Source of the DNA: Pseudolysinimonas_A sp947085045
GTDB taxonomy: Bacteria > Actinomycetota > Actinomycetes > Actinomycetales > Microbacteriaceae
Direction of reading: 5' to 3'
Assembly: GCA_947085045.1 (NCBI GenBank)
Contig: CAMTUU010000003.1
Location: forward strand, 1 to 64,000
Length of the DNA stretch: 64,000 nucleotides
Each line of letters starts with the position of its first letter. Position 1 is the first letter of the stretch. A model generated the notes under the pieces. It was not told the origin of the DNA, made no database searches, and saw only the letters and a program-made list of their open reading frames with translations. A program made the position numbers and the translations under genes. Shown here piece by piece: positions 33,523 through 44,367 of the stretch.

Positions 33523-35013
33523 ATGAAGCGCTGGGACGCGGTGACGGGGGCGCTCGCCGTGGTCGCCGTCCTCGCCGCGACCGCCCAGGTCGCGATCGCG
33601 ATCCGGGTCGCCCCGGACGCCCTCCCCGAGAAGCTCGTCGCCCTCGCGGTCACCACTCCGGCCGTCGTGCTCGGGGTGATCGTCGCGCGGCGCCTGCCGG
33701 CCAACCCGGTCGGTGCCGTGATCGCCCTGATCGGAACGCTGCCGCTCGTCGACCTCACCCTCGAGGTGTGGGGCCGCTCGGCGACCACCGGCACTCCGCT
33801 CCCGGGTGCGGAGCTCGTCGCGCTCGCGGCCGAGGCGACCTGGATGCTGCATTACGTCGGGCCCATCCTGCTCGCCCTGGTCTTCCCCACCGGCCGGTTG
33901 CTGTCGCCGCGCTGGCGGTGGGCGGTCGCCGCGCTGATCGTCGTGCCACTCGGTTTCGCGCTCGTCATGTTCGCCCCGCCCGACCTCGGGTTCCTCTTCC
34001 TCCCGTTCCCGCTCGCCCTTCTCGCCCTCCTCGTCGCCGCGGTCGTCGCGGTCGTGAAGCGCTACCGCCGGGGTGACGAGCAGCAGCGCCGGCAACTGCG
34101 CTGGTTGACGGTGAGCGCCGTGCCGCTCCCGCTGATCCTGGTGGTGTGCTGGTTCGAGCTGGTGCTGTTCGGCACCACGAACGGGGTGGGGATCGCTCTG
34201 GCGCTGCTGGTCGTCGCGCTCCCGGTCTCCGTCGCCGTCGCGATGCTGCGCCACGAGTTGTGGGGGGTCGACCGGGTGCTCGCCGGCACCATTCGCTGGA
34301 CCCTCATCGTCGCGGGGGTGGCCGCCGCCTTCCTCGTCGCGGTGGTGCTGCTCGGCCTGATCTTCGGCCAGGCCTCGCCCGTGGCGGCCGCCGTGGCGAC
34401 CCTGCTCGCGACGCTCCTCGCGCGCCCGCTGCACCGCGGCATCCGCTCGTGGGTGGATGCCCGCTTCCAGCCGCGTCGCACCGCCCTGATCGCGGCCGTG
34501 CGGCGCTTCGTCACCGACGTGCGCGACGGTCGGGCCGAGCCCGAGCAGCTCGCCGAGGTGGTGGCGGGCTCCGGCATCCGGGTGGTCGTCGACGCCGCCG
34601 GCGCGCGCCTCGAGGCCGACGACGCCGCCGAGCTGACAGCATCCGATCTGCAGGCGGTGGATGCCGAGGCCCGCCTGCCCCTGGAGCTCGCGCGCCCGCG
34701 GCTCGACCTGCGGGACGCGCTCGCGCAGACCGACGCGAGCCGGGCGCGCCTGGTGGCCGCGGCCGACGACGAGCGGCGGCGCATCCAGCGGGATCTGCAC
34801 GACGGCGCGCAGTCCAACCTGGTCGCCCTCGGGATGCGGCTGCGGTCGCTGCAGCGCGGCGGGGAGGCGCCGGCCGTCGAGCCGCAGCTGGCGGAGGCCG
34901 TCTCGGTCTCGCCAGCACCCTCACCGGAGGCCTCAGCCTCACCTACCCGAACACGGCGGTCACCCTCGGGATCGACGCGACCCTGCTCGGATTCCTCTCA
35001 CCGCGGAGCATGA
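33523..35013 (+). pseudogene. Truncated sensor histidine kinase, ATPase domain deleted
   Basis: The frame starts at an ATG (33523) and encodes a membrane sensor kinase of the NarL/DesK type: eight or more hydrophobic segments (about residues 7-290), then a HisKA_3 dimerisation box with the phospho-acceptor His in ERRRIQRDLHDGAQ (about residue 426). Around position 34900-34911 homology stops. The HATPase domain, which should follow for about 150 residues, is missing, and the frame continues as a low-complexity Ser/Pro/Thr tail of 50 residues that is the out-of-frame reading of an ABC permease gene. It cannot bind ATP, and no response regulator gene follows. Confidence 0.75.
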
Positions 35014-35525
35014 TCCTTCTCGGCGTGTTCCTGCTCGTGGCCGGCATCCTCATCGCGACCCGGGTCGGGCGCGAGTTGCGGGCGATCGGCAGCGACCGGC
35101 GTGCGGCACGAGTGGCCGGGGTGCCGGTCGCACGGCTGGTCGTCGGCGTCTTCGGCGCCTCGGGAGCGTTGGCCGCGCTCGGCGGCGTTCTGCTCGCCTA
35201 CAGCTACTCGTCGGCCAATCCGGATCCTGGCCCGCAGCTGCTCATCCTCGGCATCGTCGCCGCCCTGCTCGGCGGGCTGTCGCTCTCGGGCGGACGCGGG
35301 CATCCGATCGGGATCCTGCTGGGAGTCATCGCCGTCGCGTTCGTCGGGCAGCTCACGACGATGCTCGGGCTCCCCCAGTACGTGACGCAGATCACGTTCG
35401 CGGTCTTCCTCGCCGCGATCGCGATCGTCGACGCGCCGGGACTCCACGACAGCACCACGCGACTGCGCACGTGGCGCGAGGGCGGCACGAAGGTGGCGGC
35501 GAGGACCGACCCCGGGTCGCGATAA
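34906..35525 (+). pseudogene. C-terminal fragment of a ribose-type ABC sugar permease
   Basis: Read in the frame ending with TAA at 35525, this encodes about 206 residues of a BPD_transp_2 permease: four or five hydrophobic segments, the ATPase-contact motif VGRELRAIGSDRRAARVAGV and a normal C-terminus. The first 100 or more residues and the start codon are absent, as are the ATPase and binding-protein genes. It begins where the histidine kinase homology ends, at a tandem GTCTCG GTCTCG, as expected of one deletion joining two formerly distant loci. It is not closely similar to the permease at 18.3-19.6 kb. Confidence 0.75.
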
Positions 35526-35529
35526 TCAG

Positions 35530-35922
35530 GTGGTGGAGTCCGGGGAGATGCGCGAGTGGTTCGCCGACTTCCTCGAGGCGCTCAACCGCCACGACCTCGA
35601 CGCGCTCCGTGCTCTGATCGACCCCGCCGTGCGGCGGGCGCACCTGCCCGGAGGGGTCGAAGCCTGGTTGCATGACCTCGCCGATCTCTTCGCCGCCTTC
35701 CCCGACTGGCGGTGGAAGCGCATCCAGCTCGTCGTCGAGGGGGACCGCATCGCCGCACACCTGCGAGCGGGCGGAACGCAGACCGGCGCGTTCCGCGGCA
35801 TCGCGCCGACCCGCCGGCACGTCAACGTCGCCGAGTTCGGGTTCTATCGTCTGGCCGGCGGGCGGGTCGTCGAGTTCACCGGCAGCGGCGCCGATGAGGT
35901 GCTGGGACAGATCGCGAACTGA
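35530..35922 (+). CDS. SnoaL-like (NTF2-fold) protein
   Basis: A 130-residue protein with the NTF2/SnoaL-like cone fold pattern: an N-terminal helix (EWFADFLEALNRHDLDALR), a second helix (LHDLADLFAAFPDWRWKR) and C-terminal strands (DRIAAHLRAGGTQTGAF; GFYRLAGGRVVEFTGSG). Such proteins include polyketide cyclases and many unassigned small-molecule binders. The GTG at 35530 is used; an ATG at 35548 is an alternative with GGGGAG directly before it. It follows the permease remnant by 4 bases, so its original promoter may have been changed by the deletion. Confidence 0.72.
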   Translation: MVESGEMREWFADFLEALNRHDLDALRALIDPAVRRAHLPGGVEAWLHDLADLFAAFPDWRWKRIQLVVEGDRIAAHLRAGGTQTGAFRGIAPTRRHVNVAEFGFYRLAGGRVVEFTGSGADEVLGQIAN

Positions 35923-35942
35923 CGAGCGGCGAGAATGACCGG

Positions 35943-36791
35943 ATGGAACCTCCGGCTCTCGACGAGGACCTCGTGCGTCGACTCGTCGCCGAGCAGTTCC
36001 CGCACTGGGGCGGCCTGCCGGTGCGCGCGATCGTGCCGGGGGGCAACGACAACCGCACGTTCCGGCTCGGCGACGAGCTCACCGTCCGGCTGCCGAGTGC
36101 CGAAGGCTACGTCGCGGCGGTCGAGAAGGAGCAGCGCTGGCTGCCGGTGATCGCGCGACACGTCCCGCTCCCGGTTCCCGAGCCCGTCGCGGCGGGAGCA
36201 CCGGGTTCGGGGTACCCGTTCCCGTGGACGATCAATCGCTGGATGCCCGGGGAGTCCGCCCTGACCGCCCCCGTCGACGACCTCGCGCGGTTCGGTCTCG
36301 ACGTCGCCCGGTTCCTCCGCGCGCTCCAGACGACGCCGATCGACGGGGCTCCCGTCGCCGGAGCTCATAGCTTCTGGCGCGGCGCCGATCTGCGGCACTA
36401 CGACGAGGAGACCCGTCGCACCGTGGCCGAGCTCGGCGACCGGGTCGACGCCGGCGCCGTCCTCGCCGTCTGGGACGCCGGGCTCTCGGCACCCTTCACG
36501 GGCACGCCGGTCTGGTTCCACGGCGACGTCGCCCCCGGCAACCTCCTCGTCGAGGACGGGCGCCTGGCGGCGGTCATCGACTTCGGCACGAGCGGCGTCG
36601 GCGACCCGGCGTGCGACCTCTACCTGGCCTGGACCTTCCTTGACGCCCCCGCGCGGCGCGGCTACCGCGAGGCGTTCGGCGCCGACGACGGGATGTGGGC
36701 GCGCGGACGCGCCTGGGTCATGTGGAAGGCGCTCATCAGATACGACGACTGGGGCGCACCTGTCGTCGCGGAGCTGCTGCGCGAGGTCTGA
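35943..36791 (+). CDS. Aminoglycoside-phosphotransferase-family kinase (first copy)
   Basis: A 282-residue small-molecule kinase of the APH fold. The N-lobe has GGNDNRTFRLGDELTVRLP, the catalytic loop is WFHGDVAPGNLLVE (about 195) and the metal-binding site is AVIDFGTSGVGDPACDL (about 213). In actinobacteria such proteins are usually not antibiotic-resistance determinants but kinases of unknown metabolites. It shares the same N-lobe pattern and length with the gene at 40.8 kb, so the two are paralogues. The downstream hairpin next to the tRNA gene may end its transcript. Confidence 0.82.
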   Translation: MEPPALDEDLVRRLVAEQFPHWGGLPVRAIVPGGNDNRTFRLGDELTVRLPSAEGYVAAVEKEQRWLPVIARHVPLPVPEPVAAGAPGSGYPFPWTINRWMPGESALTAPVDDLARFGLDVARFLRALQTTPIDGAPVAGAHSFWRGADLRHYDEETRRTVAELGDRVDAGAVLAVWDAGLSAPFTGTPVWFHGDVAPGNLLVEDGRLAAVIDFGTSGVGDPACDLYLAWTFLDAPARRGYREAFGADDGMWARGRAWVMWKALIRYDDWGAPVVAELLREV

Positions 36792-36805
36792 CCGGAAAGG
36801 CGAAA

Positions 36806-36825
36806 GCCCCTGCCGTCGCAGGGGC
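36806..36825 (-). terminator. Intrinsic terminator of the tRNA-Ser gene
   Basis: GCCCCTGC and GCAGGGGC form an 8-bp stem with a 4-base loop. On the minus strand it is followed by TTTCGCCTTT, a T-rich tail, a few bases after the tRNA 3' end. It may also stop plus-strand transcripts of the preceding kinase gene. Confidence 0.75.
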
Positions 36826-36830
36826 CCTCG

Positions 36831-36919
36831 TGGCGGTACCGGTGGGATTTGAACCCACGGAGGCTATGAACCTCACATGTTTTCGAGACATGCTCCTTCG
36901 GCCGCTCGGACACGGTACC
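36831..36919 (-). tRNA. tRNA-Ser(CGA)
   Basis: The 89-base cloverleaf reads GGTACCG for the 5' acceptor strand, TCCGAGCGGCC in the D arm, anticodon loop CTCGAAA (anticodon CGA, reading UCG) on a CATGT/ACATG stem, a long variable arm typical of class II serine tRNAs, T-arm GTGGGTTCAAATCCCAC, then CGGTACC, discriminator G and an encoded CCA. The long variable arm and G discriminator identify serine. Confidence 0.95.
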
Positions 36920-37015
36920 GCCGACGAGCTTAGACCAAGTTCGGCCACCGCTTTCCCGGCGGTTCCATAGCTGCGACCAACACTCCCCCGAGGCGGCGGC
37001 ACGACTCTCGTGGAC

Positions 37016-37405
37016 ATGGCAGATACGAAGAACACCGAGGTGCCCCCGGCTTCCGAGCCGGCCGCGCCCGTGCAGCAGACCGCTCCGGTCGTCGTCACCG
37101 AGAAGCGGCGGTGGGCGATGCCGCTCATCTCCGCGCTCGTCGTGGTCGCCGCGCTGGTCGTGGGCGGGATCGGCGGGTTCGCGATCGCGACCGCCACCCA
37201 CGCCGGTGGCCGGCCGGCGATGGAGCAGGGCGCGTTCCCGGACGGACCGGGCCAGCAGGGCGGACCCCAGCAGGGCGGTCCGCAGCAGGGCCCGGGTCAG
37301 GGTGGCCCGCGGAACGGCGAACGCCCCGAACCGCCGAGCGAGCGCCCCGATGGCGGACCTGACGGCAACACCGACGAGAGCGAAGGCGACTCGTCCGAGG
37401 GCTGA
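37016..37405 (+). CDS. Single-pass membrane protein with Gly/Gln/Pro-rich tail
   Basis: A 129-residue protein with a charged cytoplasmic N-terminus, one transmembrane helix (about residues 35-60, ISALVVVAALVVGGIGGF) and an external low-complexity tail rich in Gly, Gln, Pro, then Asp and Glu (QQGGPQQGGPQQGPGQGG). No catalytic domain is present. Tails of this kind cross the cell wall or act as flexible spacers. The ATG at 37016 is chosen; a GTG two codons earlier is possible. No ribosome site is evident, so the transcript may be leaderless. It reads towards radA but is separated from it by about 90 bases. Confidence 0.68.
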   Translation: MADTKNTEVPPASEPAAPVQQTAPVVVTEKRRWAMPLISALVVVAALVVGGIGGFAIATATHAGGRPAMEQGAFPDGPGQQGGPQQGGPQQGPGQGGPRNGERPEPPSERPDGGPDGNTDESEGDSSEG

Positions 37406-37492
37406 CCACACCCCACCGAGCCCACGTCATCCGTTCCCCCCTGGATGCCGTGGGCTCCCTCGTACGTCGGCGGCTCGCCGTACTCTCGACCC

Positions 37493-38842
37493 ATGGCCCG
37501 CCCCACCGCTCCCGGATTCGCCTGCCGGGAATGCGGCTGGACCACCAACAAGTGGGTCGGCCGCTGCGGCGAGTGCCAGGTCTGGGACTCCCTCGTCGAG
37601 CAGGGCGCCCCCACCGCCAAGGTCACCGCGGTCGCCATCTCGGAGGCCCGCGCGGCGCGGCCGATCACCGAGATCTCCACCGAAGAGAGCACGCACCGCC
37701 CGAGCGGAATCGGCGAGTTCGACCGCGTGCTCGGCGGCGGGCTCGTCCCGGGCGCCGCCATCCTGCTCTCCGGCGAGCCGGGCGTCGGCAAGTCGACGCT
37801 GCTGCTCGAGGTCGCCGCGCGCATCGCCCAGCGCGGAGCCCGCGTGCTCTACGTGAGCGCCGAGGAGTCCGCGTCGCAGGTGCGGCTGCGGGCCGAACGC
37901 ACGGGGGCCCTCTCCGACGAGCTCTACCTCGCGGCCGAGACCGACCTCGCGACGATCCTCGGCCAGGTGGATGCCGTGAAGCCCCGGCTGCTCATCGTCG
38001 ACTCGGTGCAGACGGTGTCGTCGGCGATGTCCGACGGAGCGCCCGGTCAGCCCGCCCAGGTGCGCGAAGTCGCAGGAACCCTCATCCGCGTCGCCAAGGA
38101 ACGCAACCTGCCCCTGCTGCTCGTGGGGCACGTCACGAAAGACGGCTCGATCGCCGGGCCGCGCATGCTCGAACACCTCGTGGATGTCGTGTGCAGCTTC
38201 GAGGGCGACCGGCAGACCGCACTGCGCTTCGTGCGCGCCCTGAAGAACCGGTTCGGCCCGACCGACGAGGTGGGCTGTTTCGAGATGACCGGCGACGGCA
38301 TCGCCGAGGTGCCCGACCCGTCGGCGCTGTTCCTCTCCCGGTCGACCACCCCGGTGAGCGGAACCTGCGTCACGATCGCGCTCGAGGGCAAGCGCGCGAT
38401 CCCGGTCGAGGTGCAGGCGCTCATCGTCGGCACCACCGCGCCGCAGCCGCGTCGGGTCGTGAACGGGGTCGACTCGGCGCGCGTCGCGATGATCCTCGCG
38501 GTGCTCGAGCGGCGGTGCGGCCTGCGGATGTCGACATCCGATGTCTACGTGTCGACCGTCGGCGGCATGCGGCTCACCGAGCCGGCCACCGACCTCGCCA
38601 TCGCGCTCGCGATCGCCTCGGCGGTGAAGGACATCGCGCTGCCGCAGACCCTCGCCGCGGTCGGCGAGATCTCGCTCGCCGGCGAGATCCGCCCGGTGGC
38701 CGCCGCCCGCCAGCGGATCAGCGAGGCGACGCGCCTCGGCTACGCGCAGATCGTGGATGCCGACGCCTCATCGGTGCACTCCGCGATCGGCATCGCGTTC
38801 GCCGCGGCGCCCTCCGAGAAGGCCGCCGTCCCCGCCTTCTGA
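37493..38842 (+). CDS. radA: DNA repair protein RadA (Sms)
   Basis: A 449-residue RecA-like ATPase that helps branch migration and processing of recombination intermediates. It has an N-terminal C4 zinc finger (FACRECGW and CGRCGECQVW-like pair, residues 10-30), Walker A GEPGVGKST (about 96), Walker B LLIVDSVQT, the RadA-specific KNRFG motif (LKNRFGPTDE, about 250) and a C-terminal Lon-protease-like domain (VYVSTVGGMRLTEPATDLA). The ATG at 37493 gives the canonical start; a longer in-phase frame is not needed. Length and motif set are normal, with no sign of decay. Confidence 0.95.
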   Translation: MARPTAPGFACRECGWTTNKWVGRCGECQVWDSLVEQGAPTAKVTAVAISEARAARPITEISTEESTHRPSGIGEFDRVLGGGLVPGAAILLSGEPGVGKSTLLLEVAARIAQRGARVLYVSAEESASQVRLRAERTGALSDELYLAAETDLATILGQVDAVKPRLLIVDSVQTVSSAMSDGAPGQPAQVREVAGTLIRVAKERNLPLLLVGHVTKDGSIAGPRMLEHLVDVVCSFEGDRQTALRFVRALKNRFGPTDEVGCFEMTGDGIAEVPDPSALFLSRSTTPVSGTCVTIALEGKRAIPVEVQALIVGTTAPQPRRVVNGVDSARVAMILAVLERRCGLRMSTSDVYVSTVGGMRLTEPATDLAIALAIASAVKDIALPQTLAAVGEISLAGEIRPVAAARQRISEATRLGYAQIVDADASSVHSAIGIAFAAAPSEKAAVPAF

Positions 38843-38849
38843 GCCCATC

Positions 38850-38887
38850 GGTGGTCGAGTAGCGCGCGAAGCGCGCGTGTCGAGACC
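38850..38887 (+). repeat. Palindromic intergenic repeat, copy B
   Basis: GGTGGTCGAGTAGCGCGC, then GAAGCGCGCGTGTCGAGACC. It is the most symmetrical copy, lying between the convergent stops of radA and the membrane protein gene, where it may also act as a bidirectional terminator. Confidence 0.8.
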
Positions 38888-39487
38888 TCAGTTCAGGATG
38901 AAGGGGGTGTCCGACGCCGACTCGATGTCGCCGACGGCGACGCTCAGGCGGTAGGTCGCCCCGCCGGCGATGACCTCGGGAAGCGAGGAGTCGCAGGTGT
39001 CGGGGCTCGACCGGGTGCGATCCCAGGCGAACGGGGCGCTGGCGAGCGGGGTGTTCGGCTCGAGCGTCACCTCGGTGGCCTGCGTGGTGAGGCAGTCGGT
39101 CGAGGTCCAGATCGGGTCGGCTCCGCTGACGATCGAGAACACCTGGCCGTCGGCCGGGATCTCGAACGTGCAGGCGACGGAGCCCGTGTTGGTGATCGAC
39201 ATCGACAGCTGCGGCTGCACGCCGGCGGCGTACGAGCTCTGGTCGGTGACCGGATCGATCGTGATGACGGCGGGGTTGCACGCCCCGCCCTCGTCGACGG
39301 CGACCGGGGTGTTCGACGTCGCCGGCTGCGGTGAGGGCGTCTCCTGCCCGGCGTTCTCGGCGCCGGGACGCACGACGATGAGCACGATGATGACGACGAC
39401 GGCCAGGAGCCCGAGCAGCACGACCAGGCGACGGCGCCAGTAGACCGCGGCGGGCTGCGGCCCGACGGGGTTGCGCACGCTCGACAT
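38888..39487 (-). CDS. Membrane-anchored extracytoplasmic protein, function unknown
   Basis: A 199-residue protein with a short Arg-rich cytoplasmic segment, one transmembrane helix (about 20-42, RRRLVVLLGLLAVVVIIVLI) and an external domain after a Pro/Ser/Thr linker. The domain contains four or more cysteines in positions suggesting disulfides (GGACNP, VACTFE, TDCLTT, DTCDSS) and a beta-rich pattern (QPQLSMSITNTGSVACTFE) similar to DUF4232-like or Ig-like envelope proteins. This is a typical actinobacterial surface protein with no assigned role. The stop abuts palindromic repeat copy B. Confidence 0.75.
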   Translation of the reverse strand: MSSVRNPVGPQPAAVYWRRRLVVLLGLLAVVVIIVLIVVRPGAENAGQETPSPQPATSNTPVAVDEGGACNPAVITIDPVTDQSSYAAGVQPQLSMSITNTGSVACTFEIPADGQVFSIVSGADPIWTSTDCLTTQATEVTLEPNTPLASAPFAWDRTRSSPDTCDSSLPEVIAGGATYRLSVAVGDIESASDTPFILN

Positions 39488-39512
39488 GCCGTCAGGGTAA
39501 GCCCGTGCGCGG

Positions 39513-40188
39513 TCAGCGGCGGGTCGGCGCGCCCGCGTCGAGGAGCCTCAGCAGTTCGTCGGCGGTTCCCGTCGGCGTGACGGCCCGCAGCACGAGCTCG
39601 TCGACCACGGCGAAGGCGTCGGTGGCTGCGGGCTGCCCGAGGTCGATCGTCGTCGCCATCGGGTCGATCCCGAGCCGGGCGAAGTTCGCGGCGTACGACG
39701 GCTAGCCGCTGTACCGCGCCGTCTCGGCCTCAAGGGCGGGCCGAGCCGCGGCGTCGGCGATCGTGCGCGCGTAGAGGATACCCCGCACCGAGCGACCGCC
39801 GGCATCCCGACGCAGGTCGGCCATCGCGGCCGCCGCGGAGCCGGCGTCGAGCCAGTTGAGCAGCACGCCGTCGGCGATGCGGGCGGCGAGCGCCCGGGTG
39901 CGCGGGCCGAGGGCGCCGATGACGAGGGGGATGCCGGCATCCCGGAGTCGTCCGACGGAGCGCTCGATCAGCCCGAGGCCGTGACGCTCGCCCCCGCTGC
40001 CGGATCACCCCGGTCGCGAGCCGCAGCGTCGAGGTGACCTCGGCCGCGATCCCGAGAGTGGCGAGGGCATCGCCGCCCGGGGTGTCGTTGACCCAGAGGG
40101 TCGCGTAGCCAGCCGCCTCGACGAGCGGGGCGAGGCGGCGAACGATCACGGTATCCGTGGCTCCGGGGATGCCGATCGAGCGCCTCAC
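39513..40188 (-). pseudogene. Decayed LLM-class (luciferase-like) oxidoreductase
   Basis: The GTG at 40188 overlaps the stop of the acetyltransferase gene (GTGA) and opens the start of an LLM oxidoreductase (LAPLVEAAGYATLWVND; TSTLRLATGVI). At about 39998-40003 the frame is broken: homology resumes in another phase with GSGGERHGLGLIERSVGRLR, and a few tens of residues normally between these parts are missing. The second part carries IGALGPRTRALAARIADGV and LLNWLDAGSAA, then meets an in-frame TAG at 39702-39704, and continues in the same frame to a proper stop at 39513. A deletion plus a nonsense codon make it non-functional. Confidence 0.75.
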
Positions 40189-40688
40189 AGGTGTTTGAGC
40201 ATGCGGGTGTTGCCGAGGGTGTTCGGCTTGACCCGGGACAGGTCGAGGAACTCCGCGACGCCCTCATCGGGCGAGCGCACGAGTTCGGCGTAGACGTCGG
40301 GTGAGACGATGCTCTCGCCGATCTCGGTGTAGCCGTGGCGGGCGAAGAAGCCGGTCTCGAAGGTGAGGCAGAACAGGCGCGACAGGCCGATGCCCCGGGC
40401 CGCATCCTCGAGCTTCTCGAGGAGCGCGTGGCCGACGCCGCGCCCCAGCCAGTCGCCGGCCACGGCGAGGGTGCGCACCTCGCCGAGGTCCTCCCACATC
40501 ACGTGGAGGGCGCCGCAGCCGATCAGCGCGCCCGAGGCGTCCTCGGCGACCCGGAACTCCTGCACCGCCTCGTAGAACACGACGCGGTCCTTGCCGAGTA
40601 GCACGCGGCTCTCCACCAGTGGCGCGATGAGCATCTCGATCTGCGGGATGTCCCCGGTGCGGGCCCGTCGAACCTCGAATTCACTCAC
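40185..40688 (-). CDS. argA: Amino-acid N-acetyltransferase (mycobacterial ArgA-like GNAT)
   Basis: A 167-residue GNAT acetyltransferase, most like the short actinobacterial N-acetylglutamate synthase that starts arginine biosynthesis by acetylating glutamate. Features are VRRARTGDIPQIEMLI, the acetyl-CoA loop AGDWLGRGVGHALL (about 78-91), LFCLTFETGFFARHGY and the characteristic end KPNTLGNTRMLKHL. The kinase-like domain of longer ArgA proteins is absent, as in mycobacterial ArgA. Assignment is by motif resemblance; other GNAT substrates are possible. The decayed LLM gene overlaps its stop. Confidence 0.8.
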   Translation of the reverse strand: MSEFEVRRARTGDIPQIEMLIAPLVESRVLLGKDRVVFYEAVQEFRVAEDASGALIGCGALHVMWEDLGEVRTLAVAGDWLGRGVGHALLEKLEDAARGIGLSRLFCLTFETGFFARHGYTEIGESIVSPDVYAELVRSPDEGVAEFLDLSRVKPNTLGNTRMLKHL

Positions 40689-40717
40689 CCCGCGACTCTA
40701 CTTTTCGTCGACCCCTC

Positions 40718-40755
40718 GGTGGTCGAGTAGCGGGCGCAGCCCGCGTGTCGAGGTC
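40718..40755 (+). repeat. Palindromic intergenic repeat, copy C
   Basis: GGTGGTCGAGTAGCGGGC, then GCAGCCCGCGTGTCGAGGTC. It lies between the divergent acetyltransferase and kinase genes, so it cannot simply be a shared terminator here. Confidence 0.8.
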
Positions 40756-40790
40756 CGGCCGCACTCGGCGGGATGTGCTCAGCTGGAGGG

Positions 40791-41687
40791 GTGCAACGGC
40801 CGCCCGCCGACATCCCGTCGGATCCCCAGATCGCGGCCGCTCTCGTGAGCGACCAGCACCCGGCGCTCGCGGCCCCGGTGACGCTCACCGCCGAAGGCTG
40901 GGACAACGTGATCTACCGCCTCGGCGACGACCTCTCCGTGCGGCTCCCCCGCCGCGCGGTGGCCATCCCGCTGCTGCTCAACGAGCAGCGTTGGCTGCCC
41001 GGGCTGGCCGAGGTGCTGCCCGTCACGATCCCGGCGCCGGTCGCCGTCGGCGTGCCCTCCGACGCGTTCCCCTGGCCGTGGTCGATCATCCGCTGGGTCG
41101 AAGGTGCGGGCCTGGACGAGGTCGACGCCGAGACCCGGGATGCCGTCGCCGATTCGTTCGCCGACACCCTGCTCGCCCTGCACCGGCCCGCGCCGCACAG
41201 TGCTCCGCACAACCCGGTGCGCGGCGTGCCGCTCGTCGCCCGCACGGCGACCTGGGCCGGGTACCGGTCGCGGGCGGGACTGTCGGACTCCGAGCTCGAC
41301 GTCATCGAGGCGGCCCTCGCCGACGGACTCGACGCCGAGCTGCACCCGGGGCCGCCGGTCTGGGTGCACGGCGACCCGCACCCCGCCAACACGGTCGTCG
41401 CGGCGGCCACCGGCACCCTGGTGGCGCTGCTCGACTTCGGGGATCTCAGCGCGGGGGATCCGGCGACCGACCTCGCCGCCGCGTGGTTCGGCTTCGGGCC
41501 CGTCGGGCGTGCCCGGCTGATCGAACGACTGGATGCCGACGGCGACTACGACCCCGACGTGTGGCGCCGGGCGAAGGCCTGGGCTGCGGGCACGACGCTC
41601 GCGATCGCCGCGCACTCCGACGACGCCCCGCGGATGCGCGCCATCGCCGGCCACACCCTCATCCAGCTCTCCTCCCCCGCGGGCTGA
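40791..41687 (+). CDS. Aminoglycoside-phosphotransferase-family kinase (second copy)
   Basis: A kinase of about 298 residues with the APH fold: N-lobe GWDNVIYRLGDDLSVRLPRR, hinge SIIRWVEGAG, catalytic loop VHGDPHPANTVV and metal site LLDFGDLSAGDPATDL. It is a paralogue of the protein at 35.9 kb with the same motif order. The GTG at 40791 is preceded directly by GGAGGG; an ATG at 40773 is an alternative, so the first six residues are uncertain. Its substrate is unknown; in this family a resistance function cannot be concluded from fold alone. A strong two-way terminator follows. Confidence 0.8.
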   Translation: MQRPPADIPSDPQIAAALVSDQHPALAAPVTLTAEGWDNVIYRLGDDLSVRLPRRAVAIPLLLNEQRWLPGLAEVLPVTIPAPVAVGVPSDAFPWPWSIIRWVEGAGLDEVDAETRDAVADSFADTLLALHRPAPHSAPHNPVRGVPLVARTATWAGYRSRAGLSDSELDVIEAALADGLDAELHPGPPVWVHGDPHPANTVVAAATGTLVALLDFGDLSAGDPATDLAAAWFGFGPVGRARLIERLDADGDYDPDVWRRAKAWAAGTTLAIAAHSDDAPRMRAIAGHTLIQLSSPAG

Positions 41688-41720
41688 GCGCTCCTTCCCG
41701 CGCGGTTCGGACCCCCCAAC

Positions 41721-41758
41721 GACTCGAGGGACCCCCGCGTGCGGGGATCCCTCGAGTC
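41721..41758. terminator. Bidirectional terminator between kinase gene and clpC
   Basis: GACTCGAGGGA plus CCCCGC at 41721-41738 pairs with GCGGGG plus TCCCTCGAGTC at 41741-41758 around a 2-base apex, 17 of 18 positions paired. It lies between two convergent genes. Confidence 0.85.
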
Positions 41759-41782
41759 ATAGAACCCTCTATGACGCCGTGA

Positions 41783-44266
<2,484 letters not shown>

Positions 44267-44367
44267 TCTGAACTCCTGTGGACGCCGGTCGGAAGGCGTC
44301 GATACATCCGAGGGTAACGACGCGGCCTCGCGAAAACTCCCGTGTTCGCTCACGGCTCAGCGGGAGC

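Noticed and set aside
32452..34800. Long minus-strand frame in phase with msrB, 782 codons
   Set aside because: Only the last 151 codons, from the ATG at 32907 with a ribosome site, are msrB. The rest runs over the membrane gene and the kinase and has low-complexity composition.
35943..36791. Aminoglycoside resistance gene
   Set aside because: The APH fold alone does not indicate resistance; no mobile context or close similarity to known resistance enzymes could be recognised.
36831..36919. tRNA gene as integration site of an island
   Set aside because: No integrase gene and no repeat of the tRNA 3' end was noticed on either side.
41721..41758. Long palindrome as an operator or attachment site
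   Set aside because: It lies between convergent stops and has the form of a bidirectional terminator.
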